A DNA stretch of 64,000 bases, from NCBI RefSeq assembly GCF_000147875.1, contig NC_014507.1:1426001-1490000 (forward strand). Reading direction: 5' to 3'. Source of the stretch: Methanolacinia petrolearia DSM 11571 (GTDB taxonomy: Archaea; Halobacteriota; Methanomicrobia; Methanomicrobiales; Methanomicrobiaceae). The notes beneath the pieces are model-generated. The model made no database searches. It was not told where the DNA came from and worked only from the letters and a program-made list of their open reading frames with translations. This document shows, one piece after another, positions 50,609 to 59,466 of the stretch. The position numbers were made by a program, and so were the translations under genes. Position 1 is the stretch's first letter; each line of letters opens with the position of its first letter.

Positions 50609-51538
50609 ATGCCCGATACATACACACCGAATCTCGGCCTGACCAAACCATGTACAAGAAAGAACTGGGCCGAGGCCGTCAACGAGAATTTTGAAAAACT
50701 TGGGGTTCTGCATTACTATCATACAGACGGATGGATGTTTATATGCAAAAACGCCATCTGCAACAACGGCGTATGGACGCAACCGGATACAAATCTTCAG
50801 TCGTCTGTAATTGCATTGGGAAATGACGGTTCGTTCACACTTCAGACATGTCCCGCCGGAAGCCCAACCATCACATCATGGACGGCTGTAATGACAGTGA
50901 CAAGTGCCGGTGCAGTAACTCTCGCCAGTGAGGCTACGTTTGGGGCAAATGGCACGGTCTCTCTCCCGAATGGTGTGGCAATCAACAGTTCCGGAACTCT
51001 CACCCTGCCGGGAGACCTTTCGGTTGCCGGCACTATCTCAGGGAATATCACAGCCCTATTGCTGCTTTCACAGATGACTATCAGCGATAAAGACTGGGGC
51101 GGCCATAATATTACCAATCTCGGGCAGATCACCACAGACAAAATGATCCTCACTCCAACGGATACGATTCCAACCTACTTACTGGCACAAGATCCGAGCG
51201 GGGGTTACACCTCCGCTGAATCTTACACCCTCGTGTTAGCTCTGTCCGTTGCAGTTCCTTCATACGTCCTAGATGCGGGTGGAGCATCCGTGGTCAAGGT
51301 GGCGTATGATTTCGGAACCGGAGGAAGTCCGTCGGCATACGCTAGGATATACATTAACGGCGTGGCGGTAGGATCGGAACATCATATCAACATAGCGTAC
51401 TATAGTGAGACAGTGAGAGAGGAAATCCCAGTATCCCCGGGAGACATAATCCAAGTTTATTGCCATGGCGTCCCGGTGTATTTCGGGAATCTCAGGGTAT
51501 ATGGCTTTGCATACCCAATATCTATCGACACGTGGTAA
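50609..51538 (+). CDS. Second tail fibre/receptor-binding protein
   Basis: A 309-residue protein with the typical fibre start Y-T-P-N-L-G-L-T-K-P then N-W-A-E-A-V-N-E-N-F-E-K-L. A repetitive beta region (G-N-D-G-S-F-T-L-Q, A-G-A-V-T-L-A, L-P-G-D-L-S-V-A-G-T-I-S-G-N-I) follows, then a C-terminal jelly-roll-like domain (Y-A-R-I-Y-I-N-G-V-A-V-G and I-P-V-S-P-G-D-I-I-Q-V-Y). It is a second, unrelated fibre that may widen or replace binding specificity. Confidence 0.7.
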   Translation: MPDTYTPNLGLTKPCTRKNWAEAVNENFEKLGVLHYYHTDGWMFICKNAICNNGVWTQPDTNLQSSVIALGNDGSFTLQTCPAGSPTITSWTAVMTVTSAGAVTLASEATFGANGTVSLPNGVAINSSGTLTLPGDLSVAGTISGNITALLLLSQMTISDKDWGGHNITNLGQITTDKMILTPTDTIPTYLLAQDPSGGYTSAESYTLVLALSVAVPSYVLDAGGASVVKVAYDFGTGGSPSAYARIYINGVAVGSEHHINIAYYSETVREEIPVSPGDIIQVYCHGVPVYFGNLRVYGFAYPISIDTW

Positions 51539-51544
51539 AGGAAA

Positions 51545-51564
51545 TCTGACATTTTTTTATAACC
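51545..51564 (+). promoter_or_regulatory. Tail-locus promoter 6
   Basis: TCTGACATTTTTTTATAACC with TATA about 27 nt upstream of the ATG at 51587. The upstream half is shifted from consensus, but the spacing is the same and no Shine-Dalgarno is seen. Confidence 0.55.
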
Positions 51565-51586
51565 TTTTTTCGGTAAATTTAAGAAT

Positions 51587-51913
51587 ATGGCAATAGAACT
51601 TTTTGGAGACGGCGGCATAATCGCTACTGCGATAGCCATGATCTTTGCTCTATGGCAGTCAATAAAGGCCCGTAATCTCAGCGGAGCAATAAAAGCTCTC
51701 GGCAAGCTCTGGAACTCGAACAACAAAGAAGTCACGAAGACTGAAGATCTCCCGAAGGAGGCCCAGAACGTCGTTGCTGCAAATGCAGACGCCATCCTGA
51801 TGACTGGTGCATTGAAGAAGCAGATAACAGACAGGCTCGCCGAAAGTCGGAAGGATGAGATTCTTCAGATCATCTATGACAACGAAAACGATGGCATACC
51901 CGGCGACAGCTAA
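51587..51913 (+). CDS. Small membrane protein, holin-like
   Basis: A 108-residue protein with one N-terminal hydrophobic segment (I-I-A-T-A-I-A-M-I-F-A-L-W) and a helical, lysine-rich cytoplasmic part ending D-N-E-N-D-G-I-P-G-D-S. It could be a holin-type lysis or anchoring protein. No family is recognised. It is transcribed from its own promoter-like element. Confidence 0.5.
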   Translation: MAIELFGDGGIIATAIAMIFALWQSIKARNLSGAIKALGKLWNSNNKEVTKTEDLPKEAQNVVAANADAILMTGALKKQITDRLAESRKDEILQIIYDNENDGIPGDS

Positions 51914-52037
51914 GTTCTCGGAATCCCTGAGAAGGGTATTAATTACGAGATCTTCTGTGGCAAAATCCAGAATAGGATTGCCTTAAACAACATCGTCAGT
52001 AAGAAAACCACGGCGATCCTGACAGCTGTTAGATCAT

Positions 52038-52226
52038 ATGAGTATAGGGCGAGAACTCCTCATTGACAGGGAACATTCCGGCAAAGCAGTCATCAGAAAT
52101 TACAATGGAGATGATGAACAGATCTCTCTTCGTCAACTGCATGTAATTGAAGTCAAGAACGTAATGTCTAGTATATTTATCATAGAATATTCAGAAGTTC
52201 TAAGAATTCACCCGACTTCCCTTTAA
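52038..52226 (+). CDS. Possible 62-residue protein
   Basis: An ATG frame with no ribosome-binding site. The last codons overlap promoter 7. Composition (R-E-L-L-I-D-R-E-H-S then V-I-E-V-K-N-V-M-S-S-I-F-I-I-E-Y) is plausible for a small protein, but nothing else supports it. The remainder of the interval 51914-52255 holds no other gene. Confidence 0.3.
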   Translation: MSIGRELLIDREHSGKAVIRNYNGDDEQISLRQLHVIEVKNVMSSIFIIEYSEVLRIHPTSL

Positions 52227-52228
52227 TA
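52207..52228 (+). promoter_or_regulatory. Tail-locus promoter 7
   Basis: TTCACCCGACTTCCCTTTAA, with identity to promoter 3 over its first 12 bases. The TATA part is about 31 nt upstream of the ATG at 52256; no Shine-Dalgarno. Confidence 0.62.
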
Positions 52229-52255
52229 CCTCTTTTTTTCAATCCCTAAACGACC

Positions 52256-52570
52256 ATGACATATGAAATCGTAGCTGCAAGTATAGGCACCGCTCTTGTA
52301 ACAGTTGCAGGAATGGCGATCATAGCATGGATCAACGGAGCACCGGCGAGAGCCGAGCAGAAAAGAATTACAGAAAACGACCGTGCCTTTACAAGATACC
52401 TTGAAAGGAGCCAGAAGATTGCAAAAAGCGACAACGATCTGAATCGCCAGTACGGCATCGTACCTGAATCTTCAGAACCCGGCCTCGCCAAAGTGCTCGA
52501 AGAGATCCGGCAGGCAAAGACGGATTTCGAATCCGTCAAAAATGCCTGGATCGATAACAACAAGGAGTGA
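52256..52570 (+). CDS. Membrane-anchored helical protein, paralogue A
   Basis: A 104-residue protein with an N-terminal membrane helix (A-S-I-G-T-A-L-V-T-V-A-G-M-A-I-I-A-W) and the segment E-Q-K-R-I-T-E-N-D-R-A-F-T-R-Y-L-E-R, which is repeated almost identically in the next gene. The rest is helical. It may be an inner-membrane lysis or release component of the tail locus. Function unknown. Confidence 0.58.
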   Translation: MTYEIVAASIGTALVTVAGMAIIAWINGAPARAEQKRITENDRAFTRYLERSQKIAKSDNDLNRQYGIVPESSEPGLAKVLEEIRQAKTDFESVKNAWIDNNKE

Positions 52571-52578
52571 AAGAAAAA

Positions 52579-52779
52579 ATGTTTGGATTTTTCGGAAACG
52601 AACAGAAAAGAATTACAGAAGATGACCGTGCATTCACACGATACATTGAGCGTGCACAGAGAATAGGAAAATCGGACTGCGACCTCGCACGCCAGGCTGA
52701 CACGACAAAGGACATCATAGCCGGGAGAGAATCTTCATCCTGGAATGAAGAAGCCCAAAAACTTCAGCCTGCAAACTAA
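52579..52779 (+). CDS. Soluble helical protein, paralogue B
   Basis: A 66-residue protein from the ATG at 52579 (GGAGTGA 8 nt upstream) that shares E-Q-K-R-I-T-E-D-D-R-A-F-T-R-Y-I-E-R and K-S-D-C-D-L-A-R-Q with the preceding gene but lacks the membrane helix, having F-G-F-F-G-N before the shared part. A membrane-bound and a soluble copy of one helical domain side by side suggest a regulator pair, such as holin and antiholin. T6 at 52784-52789 may terminate the operon. Confidence 0.58.
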   Translation: MFGFFGNEQKRITEDDRAFTRYIERAQRIGKSDCDLARQADTTKDIIAGRESSSWNEEAQKLQPAN

Positions 52780-52995
52780 ACCCTTTTTTCTGCATATTAT
52801 TCCACCAGGGATAATTTTTTTTAAAACGTGAGAAAACTGAGTTTAAATTCCTCTTACACTCATCTATTACAACTTAAAATTAAATTTAGATCGTTTTGTG
52901 ATAGGCTTACGGGGATGGACAAGCATCCCCGCCGACGCCATTTTCAGCAAATTATACATCCACTGGATTAACCAAAATTCTGAAGCACTGAGTTT

Positions 52996-54186
52996 TTACC
53001 GCATATACTTCCTTGCAAAGATCGTGATGAACGCGGCCCACATAAATGTTCCAAAGAACGCTTCGACAAGTGCCAGCCCCTGCCATGCAGGAGAAATTTT
53101 GTACCCGCCGAATCCCGGTGTCATTGCGGTAGTCGTGCTTAAATAAAAATATTCGATAAATTCAGATCCCGGATCGAGCGTTTGATAGCTGAAATATATT
53201 ATCGCAAATGTGAGAATAAATCCAAACCAGATACAAAAAGTTCGTAAAGGCCGCACGCCATATCCGAATATCAACTGAACAAGGATATATTCCGGCCACC
53301 TGAAAATTTCCAGTTTTTGCTTTCGCTTTCCCTCCATTTCACGATAAAAGTATTTGTCTGCCTCGTGATTATCACCGAATTTAATACATTGGTTTTTTGC
53401 TAATCGACAGGCATTTTCCTGAGCTTTATGAGACGAAAATTTGGCATCTCTGAAATCTACGATTCCTTTTACATAGATAGGAATAAGTTCTACTTTGCCT
53501 GAAAACGAAGCACTGTTAAATAGGGCATTCTCGCCAATTTCTGAACCAGCAAATAAAGCATCTCCGTCGATTTTTGCATGTATAAAATTTACATTCTTGC
53601 CAAGATTTGCCATTCTAAATAATATATATCCTCTGATGTTTGCTTTTGCAAACCAAGTTTCACCACCGACATTTACACTTTCAAACCAAGCATATCCAAT
53701 TATTTCAGCACCTCCAAAGATGGTATTTCCAATGATATTTGCCCCCCCAAATACAACATTCCCACCGATTTTCACGTTATTAAATAAGGCATCTCCAGCA
53801 ATTTTTATTCCTCTAAACCAAACATCACTGCCCGTTTTCGCACTTTCAAACCAGACATTCCTACCAATATTCGCACTTTCAAACCAGACATTTCCACCAA
53901 TATTCGCACTTTCAAACTTGGCATCTTCTTTGATCCGTACATCATTGAAATTGATATCCCCCTCCGTCTTAACCGGTAAATCAAAAGAATACAGTATCGC
54001 ACCCTCAAAATTAAAATCTCCAGAGTTCACCTTTTCCTTCGTTTTTTCCTCTTTCATTTCCTTAAGACGCTGATACTCTGGGTCTTCATTATCCTCCGGA
54101 AAAGGAACATGAAGCACACAAAACCGGGACCCTTCTATCGCAGGTTCCGGGCACTTCTCTCCGTTTCGAAAAGTATAATCACACAA
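52996..54186 (-). CDS. Pentapeptide-repeat protein with C-terminal ion-channel domain
   Basis: A 396-residue protein. The N-terminus has a small C-x9-C-x9-C-x2-H zinc-like unit. Then come about 180 residues of pentapeptide-like repeats (A-N-I-G-G-N-V-W-F-E-S, variations thereof) forming a beta-helix, and two C-terminal membrane helices flanking S-T-T-T-A-M-T-P-G-F-G-G-Y, a potassium-channel-type selectivity loop. Such fusions form two-helix channels with a sensor domain. The TTG start at 54186 is used; an ATG one base out of frame at 54194 suggests a possible slip in the T7 run. Confidence 0.78.
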   Translation of the reverse strand: MCDYTFRNGEKCPEPAIEGSRFCVLHVPFPEDNEDPEYQRLKEMKEEKTKEKVNSGDFNFEGAILYSFDLPVKTEGDINFNDVRIKEDAKFESANIGGNVWFESANIGRNVWFESAKTGSDVWFRGIKIAGDALFNNVKIGGNVVFGGANIIGNTIFGGAEIIGYAWFESVNVGGETWFAKANIRGYILFRMANLGKNVNFIHAKIDGDALFAGSEIGENALFNSASFSGKVELIPIYVKGIVDFRDAKFSSHKAQENACRLAKNQCIKFGDNHEADKYFYREMEGKRKQKLEIFRWPEYILVQLIFGYGVRPLRTFCIWFGFILTFAIIYFSYQTLDPGSEFIEYFYLSTTTAMTPGFGGYKISPAWQGLALVEAFFGTFMWAAFITIFARKYMR

Positions 54187-54508
54187 AAAAACATCACCAC
54201 ACTTTCACGTAGAGATCGAGATACAAATGCATGATATTGGGATTGCCATGAGGCGCCATAAATGTGATGACACATCCCCTGAGAAAAATATAAGCCGTAT
54301 AAAAATTACTATTACCCCAATTGAGGCAGGGAAGATCCAACACGAGATCGGGAGGCCCCTGCAACAGGAATTAAGATTCCAGCGAATCTCCAGGTAAACA
54401 ATCGATCTGCACCAAAAATGTGCACCAGATTGTCGGACCGGAGAACACACCAACAAATCGATTTTTTTTCTCAAAAACAAAATTGAAAATTTTTAAGGAG
54501 GATAAAAA
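54187..54508. other. Divergent intergenic region before the peptidoglycan-binding gene
   Basis: This 322-base interval separates the channel gene from the plus-strand gene at 54509, whose AAGGAGG ribosome-binding site lies at about 54496-54502. No gene or clear hairpin is seen. An AAAACAAAATTGAAAATTTTTAAGG stretch just before the site may hold the promoter. Confidence 0.5.
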
Positions 54509-56932
54509 ATGTCTCTTAAAATCGGTTCGAAGGGGGAACCCGTCTGCGAACTTCAAAGCAAGTTAAAGGAACTCGGATACGACCCCGGAGAAGTAGATGG
54601 AAACTTTGGGCAGGTAACCCGAAAAGCAGTCTCCAAATTCCAGGAAAACAAAGGACTCTCAATCGACGGCGTCATCGGCCCGGAAAGCGTCAATGCACTC
54701 GGAATCAAAACCGTCCTGGAAAAACCGGAACCCGAGCGCCTGAAATTCCGCGAACTGCTCCTGACAAATCCCAATTACTTCGGAAACATCAAAGCGTCCA
54801 AATTCAAGGCCGTCAAAAGCAAAAAACAGGACACATCCTTCGAGGAGCTCAAATGTCTCGGATATAACCCGTACCTGTCCCAGCTCGAAGCCGTAATCCA
54901 CATAAAAAAGGACTACGGCTATGGCGGGGACATCTGCTCCTGCGGCACCCCCGAGTATGTACGGTTCTATATCGACTGGAACAACGACGGAAACTGGAAG
55001 GATCTCGGAGTAGTAAACTTCACCGCACACGACATCCCCGGGGAAAAACCGCTGGAATATGCCGTCACACTCGACATCACCCCGAAAAAGAAATGGTGCA
55101 AAATCGAAAACCTCCCGGCGGTAAGGGCAATACTGTCGTGGAACGATCCACCTGAACCCGACAATCCAAACGCCGTGCCCGTATGGGGCAACACCATCGA
55201 CGCAAGAATCCAGATGGACAAATTGAAATTCCTGCTCCTGAACGATTACTCCGACCTGTTCGATAAATATCCCAATACCATTCTCGAACAACTCGACCTG
55301 ACAAAACCGTTCCCGGTCAAAGAACCCAAAAAATATACGATCGCCGAACTGGCAGAGATCTATAAAGGCACCGCCGTCCCTGCAAACAGGTTCGCCTTCA
55401 CCCACATCAACAAACTCCTGGCCAAACCCGCAATCCCCGCACCATTAACACTCGAACTCAGCGACTACCTCTCCAAATTCGACATCAAAATCCCGGAAAT
55501 CATCAAGGAACTGGCAAATTTCGACGGCAACACCAATTACGAAGAACTCAGGTGCGTCGGTTACGACTCCTCCCGGAGGATGCTGACAGGCGTCCTGACG
55601 ATCAAGCTCCCGGGCGGCTATTCCGGCGGCCTCTGCACCAAAGGCAGCACTGAGTATGTCGCATTCTGGGAGTACGACGAGATCGAAGCCGTATGGTCAT
55701 ATCTCGGCACCGAAGCCGTCAATGTCCACGATATCAGCAGCATACCGAAAGAAGATCTCCAGTATGCCGTATCCCTCAACGTCGACCTAAGCCATCACCG
55801 CCGCCCGTGCACTTCCGGACCAAGCGAAGTAAAGATCCGGGCCATACTCTCCTGGGAAGTTCCGCCGCCGCCGGCCAATCCCAACTGGGTCCCGAAATAC
55901 GGAAACCGTGAAGAAACCCGCATCCTTATCAAACCCGGCCCAGTTCCAACAGGAGAGCACACGCCATACATCGAAACCGTAGGCAACATGGCCGTCTGCG
56001 ACATCAGCCAGGCAACCGGGCTTGCAACCGGAAACGGAATAATCTCCGCCTTCTATGCAGACAGCAGTCCGTTCGGCGGAACGGTAACCATTACCGGTTT
56101 TATCGACAATCCGCCCGGGGGCGTCCTCGACGGCGTAGCTGCACCGGTGAAGTACAAAATCTCGGTCCGGCCGTATAACCCTGCAGACCCACAGCCGTGG
56201 CAGGACCTCAACGACGGCTTCAATGTAAAAGTCCGCATCAAGGACAACGACACCCATGTCCAGGAAGATTATCCGCAGAAGATCGATCCTGCCGACGGAT
56301 TTTACACCTATCTCGAAGATCCAGGAATAGTCCTGCCCGGTTCGGGGGCGACACGCGAACGCTACTACGTCCTGCCCGTCCTCGCCTACTGGCAGACCGG
56401 TTCGAAAACAGGAATCTGGGAGATCCTCATCGTCGCAAAAGACGTCGACAACCCGGAAATTCCGCCGGGCGTACTTCATTGCGGAGCGGACGGAACAACC
56501 CGCTGCATAATAAGAATCTGCCTGGACAACGAATATCCTGTACCCCAGATCGGTCTTACAGGGTACCAGCGTGGCGCCGACCCGACAGTCCACCCGATCG
56601 GCACAGGTATTCCCGAAAAATGCGGACGTTTCAAGAAAGGCGATATCCTGCACGGAACCTACAGCGTCAGCGACGAACATTTCGGACAGCTGACCCTGGC
56701 CGTTTTCCCGGGCGTACCTGCAGGCGGCGCCACAGTGAATCCGCCTGTAAGAAGTTTCGATATCGTGCCCACGGAAGGAGAATCCGGGACATGGACCCTC
56801 GATACAGAATCGATGGACCCATGCGGGTACATCATAAGGCTGTGGGTCCGTGATCGCACGATAGTAAACAGCGGAACCATGGGATTCAGGAGAAGCGACG
56901 ATGTCGGCTTCTGCCTTGAGAAGACAGACTGA
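54509..56932 (+). CDS. Large protein with N-terminal peptidoglycan-binding domain and duplicated beta domains
   Basis: An 807-residue protein with no signal peptide or membrane anchor. Residues 1-68 are a PG_binding_1 domain (G-S-K-G-E-P-V-C-E-L-Q-S-K-L-K-E-L-G-Y and the D-G-V-I-G-P-E-S-V-N-A-L end). Two related domains follow (about 105-240 and 340-480; each with E-E-L-x-C-x-G-Y, P-E/T-E-Y-V and R-A-I-L-S-W), then a C-terminal region with Ig-like segments. Methanomicrobiales have no peptidoglycan, so the domain may serve binding to bacterial walls, or another role. The gene sits beside the tail locus. Confidence 0.65.
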   Translation: MSLKIGSKGEPVCELQSKLKELGYDPGEVDGNFGQVTRKAVSKFQENKGLSIDGVIGPESVNALGIKTVLEKPEPERLKFRELLLTNPNYFGNIKASKFKAVKSKKQDTSFEELKCLGYNPYLSQLEAVIHIKKDYGYGGDICSCGTPEYVRFYIDWNNDGNWKDLGVVNFTAHDIPGEKPLEYAVTLDITPKKKWCKIENLPAVRAILSWNDPPEPDNPNAVPVWGNTIDARIQMDKLKFLLLNDYSDLFDKYPNTILEQLDLTKPFPVKEPKKYTIAELAEIYKGTAVPANRFAFTHINKLLAKPAIPAPLTLELSDYLSKFDIKIPEIIKELANFDGNTNYEELRCVGYDSSRRMLTGVLTIKLPGGYSGGLCTKGSTEYVAFWEYDEIEAVWSYLGTEAVNVHDISSIPKEDLQYAVSLNVDLSHHRRPCTSGPSEVKIRAILSWEVPPPPANPNWVPKYGNREETRILIKPGPVPTGEHTPYIETVGNMAVCDISQATGLATGNGIISAFYADSSPFGGTVTITGFIDNPPGGVLDGVAAPVKYKISVRPYNPADPQPWQDLNDGFNVKVRIKDNDTHVQEDYPQKIDPADGFYTYLEDPGIVLPGSGATRERYYVLPVLAYWQTGSKTGIWEILIVAKDVDNPEIPPGVLHCGADGTTRCIIRICLDNEYPVPQIGLTGYQRGADPTVHPIGTGIPEKCGRFKKGDILHGTYSVSDEHFGQLTLAVFPGVPAGGATVNPPVRSFDIVPTEGESGTWTLDTESMDPCGYIIRLWVRDRTIVNSGTMGFRRSDDVGFCLEKTD

Positions 56933-57312
56933 AAATAATTTCAAACCACCTTTTTTTTGATATTAAGACAGAAAATCACCTGATTACAGCCTTTTGACCA
57001 GTCCACAATTCATATATAACATCCGAAAGATAGGTGTATAAAGCCCCCCCGGCCAACGGAAATCCGGGAAAATATGGTAAAATAATGCTTAATAAAACGG
57101 AAATGGATCTTCTGAGATCCCTCAATACAAAAACCACAAAAAAACACATCGGCCCGAGACTGGCAAAGCTTTCAGTCTTTTATAAAAAGACAATAACCTA
57201 GAAAACACCCTTTTTTCCTGAAAACCTTACAAGGATTAGAAAAGTGAAACGGCCGCCGGACTGAGGTCCGAAAGCCTCACAGCGACAATATTGATTCAAT
57301 TCAACGATAAAC
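56933..57312. other. Intergenic region upstream of ablA
   Basis: This 380-base region has no convincing gene. A 38-residue ATG frame at 57084-57200 (L-N-K-T-E-M-D-L-L-R-S-L then basic) is a weak possibility. The stretch CGGCCGCCGGACTGAGGTCCG close to the ablA start has small inverted repeats. Regulation by osmolarity, known for the ablA/ablB genes of methanogens, would act here, but no specific element is recognised. Confidence 0.45.
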
Positions 57313-58626
57313 ATGATAAATTATTCAGATACCCAGAAAGAGATCACATTAAAAATAGATTCGGAAGGAACACTCTCAAAATGGAGAGACTGGAGATGGC
57401 AGCTCAGCCATACGATAAGAGATCTCGATACATTCGAAAAGATCACGGGGATCACTTTTACCAATGAAAAATACGAAGAACTAAAAGAAACACTTGAAAA
57501 ATTCCCCCTTGCAATAACCCCGTATTACCTCTCGCTCATCGAAACGGAGGACTATGAAAACGATCCGATCTTCATGCAGTCCTTCCCTTCGGTCCATGAA
57601 CTCGACATAATCGAAGAAGACCTCGCCGATCCCTTAGACGAAGATCGTGACAGCCCGGTGGAAGGAATTACGCACAGGTACCCCGACAGGGTGCTCTTCC
57701 TGGTCAGCAACAAATGCGCAATGTACTGCCGGCACTGCACACGAAAGAGAAAAGTCGGAGACGTGGAGTACATCCCGGACAAGGACCAGATCAGCAAAGG
57801 AATCGATTATATCAACAACAATCCGCAGGTAAGGGATGTTCTTTTATCCGGCGGAGATCCCCTTCTCCTTGACGATTCATATCTCGAGTGGATCCTGTCG
57901 GAGCTGACCGAAATCCCTCACGTGGAGATCGTCCGTATCGGCAGCCGCCTTCCGGTCGTCCTCCCGTACAGGATCGACAGCAACCTCGTTGAGATGCTCA
58001 GGCAGTACCATCCCATATGGTTCAACACACAGTTCAATCACCCGAGAGAGATCACGAGCTCGTCCACCGAAGCGTTAAGAAAGCTCGCAGACGGCGGAAT
58101 CCCGCTCGGAAACCAGTCGGTCCTTCTCTCGGGCGTAAACGACTGCCCGAGGATCATGAAGACGCTCATGCACAAGCTCGTCATGAACAGGGTCAGGCCG
58201 TATTACATGTACCAGTGCGATCTATCGGAAGGGCTTTCGCATTTCAGGACGCCGGTCGGAAAAGGGATCGAGATCATCGAGAGTCTCAGGGGGCACACAT
58301 CCGGCTTCGCCGTTCCTACCTACGTTATCGATGCCCCCGGAGGGGGAGGCAAGATCCCGCTGATGCCCAACTACCTCATCTCGTGGTCGACGAACAAGGT
58401 CGTCTTAAGAAACTACGAAGGGGTCATCTGCACCTACAAGGAGCCGGACAACTACGAGGCGGTTTACTGCAACAGGAAATGCGAAGAATGCACGCTCCAG
58501 CTCAAACTCGACAACGCGGACGAGTCGAAATCCATCGGAATCGAGAAACTCCTGTGCGACTATGACGACACCATCGCCCTTTATCCCGAGAACAACGAGA
58601 GGATGGAGAGAAGAGATGAAAAATGA
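57313..58626 (+). CDS. ablA: Lysine 2,3-aminomutase
   Basis: A radical SAM enzyme with PLP that converts L-alpha-lysine to L-beta-lysine, the first step to the osmolyte N-epsilon-acetyl-beta-lysine. The 437-residue protein has the cluster motif C135-A-M-Y-C139-R-H-C142, the R-K-R-K-V-G-D segment after it, G-G-D-P-L-L and the C-terminal cysteine-rich zinc region (C-N-R-K-C-E-E-C). Length and motifs match AblA/KamA proteins. The acetyltransferase gene overlaps its end by 11 nt. Confidence 0.95.
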   Translation: MINYSDTQKEITLKIDSEGTLSKWRDWRWQLSHTIRDLDTFEKITGITFTNEKYEELKETLEKFPLAITPYYLSLIETEDYENDPIFMQSFPSVHELDIIEEDLADPLDEDRDSPVEGITHRYPDRVLFLVSNKCAMYCRHCTRKRKVGDVEYIPDKDQISKGIDYINNNPQVRDVLLSGGDPLLLDDSYLEWILSELTEIPHVEIVRIGSRLPVVLPYRIDSNLVEMLRQYHPIWFNTQFNHPREITSSSTEALRKLADGGIPLGNQSVLLSGVNDCPRIMKTLMHKLVMNRVRPYYMYQCDLSEGLSHFRTPVGKGIEIIESLRGHTSGFAVPTYVIDAPGGGGKIPLMPNYLISWSTNKVVLRNYEGVICTYKEPDNYEAVYCNRKCEECTLQLKLDNADESKSIGIEKLLCDYDDTIALYPENNERMERRDEK

Positions 58627-59464
58627 CGTTGTATGCACTATCGGGAATTCGCTAATCCAGCACGGGAAATTAAACGACAGGGTGTATCTGATGAAACTCT
58701 CACCCGACGATATCCCGGTGATAGTTATGGAGATGATAGACGGCATCGCGGAAAAATACGAATACTCGAAGTCTTTTGCAAAAGTTCCCGGCGATGCCGC
58801 AGACACATTCGCAAAAAACGGCTATAAGATCGAAGCCGTCGCTCCGGAACTTTTCAACGGCAAAAGCGACGGTTACTTCCTCTCGAAATATTACAGTCCC
58901 GGAAGGGAAGAGATCGAAGCATCCTGCAAAGATGAGATCGAAAGAATCCTCAGGGATACCGAAAAGATCCGGGATACGAGAACCCCGGATAAAGACGGAA
59001 AAGATCTTGAAATAAGAATAGCGGGAGAAGAGGATGCAGATGCACTCGCCGGGCTATACGGACAGGTCTTCGAGAGCTACCCGTTTCCGATCCATGATCC
59101 CGGCTACATCCGCCAGACGATGAACGAAAACATCCGGTATTTCGGCATATGGAAGGACGATATGCTTCTTGCGGCCTCCTCCTGCGAAACCGATATCTCC
59201 GGCCTCAACGTTGAGATGACGGACTTCGCGGTCTCCCCCGAATGCCGGGGCAACGGATATGCGGGTCTTCTTCTAGAAGTGATGGAGAATGAGATGAAGA
59301 AAGACGGGTTCATCACATCCTATACAATCGCAAGAGCGGCACACGAACCGGTGAACCGTCTCTTCGCACGGTCGGGCTACAAATATTGCGGGACGCTGAA
59401 GAACAATACCAATATCTGCGGATCGTTCGAATCGATGAACGTCTGGTACAAAAAAATAGATTGA
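58616..59464 (+). CDS. ablB: Beta-lysine N6-acetyltransferase
   Basis: A 282-residue GNAT-family protein from the ATG at 58616 that acetylates beta-lysine to the compatible solute. The C-terminal half has the GNAT pattern: [30 protein letters not shown] as the acetyl-CoA loop (R/Q-x-x-G-x-G/A), and [10 protein letters not shown]. The N-terminal domain (about 110 residues) is typical of AblB. Gene order ablA-ablB with overlap is standard in methanogens. Confidence 0.93.
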   Translation: MKNDVVCTIGNSLIQHGKLNDRVYLMKLSPDDIPVIVMEMIDGIAEKYEYSKSFAKVPGDAADTFAKNGYKIEAVAPELFNGKSDGYFLSKYYSPGREEIEASCKDEIERILRDTEKIRDTRTPDKDGKDLEIRIAGEEDADALAGLYGQVFESYPFPIHDPGYIRQTMNENIRYFGIWKDDMLLAASSCETDISGLNVEMTDFAVSPECRGNGYAGLLLEVMENEMKKDGFITSYTIARAAHEPVNRLFARSGYKYCGTLKNNTNICGSFESMNVWYKKID

Positions 59465-59466
59465 TT

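Noticed and set aside
37166-52789. Complete myovirus provirus
   Set aside because: No terminase, portal or capsid gene is recognisable among the unassigned frames, which are too small or cysteine-rich.
37166-52789. eCIS/PVC-type injection system or type VI secretion
   Set aside because: No AAA+ ATPase, no TssJLM-like membrane complex, and the plug, hub, wedge and fibre set is phage-tail-like.
53495-54073. Plus-strand 192-residue frame opposite the pentapeptide repeats
   Set aside because: Repetitive DNA makes a repetitive shadow; the minus-strand protein has clear pentapeptide and channel features.
55787-56944. Minus-strand 385-residue frame inside the peptidoglycan-binding gene
   Set aside because: It mirrors a real plus-strand gene with strong C-ending codons, which leaves few stops on the other strand; no family features.
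56933-57312. Lysine or other riboswitch before ablA
   Set aside because: Only small inverted repeats; the conserved core of known riboswitches is not present.
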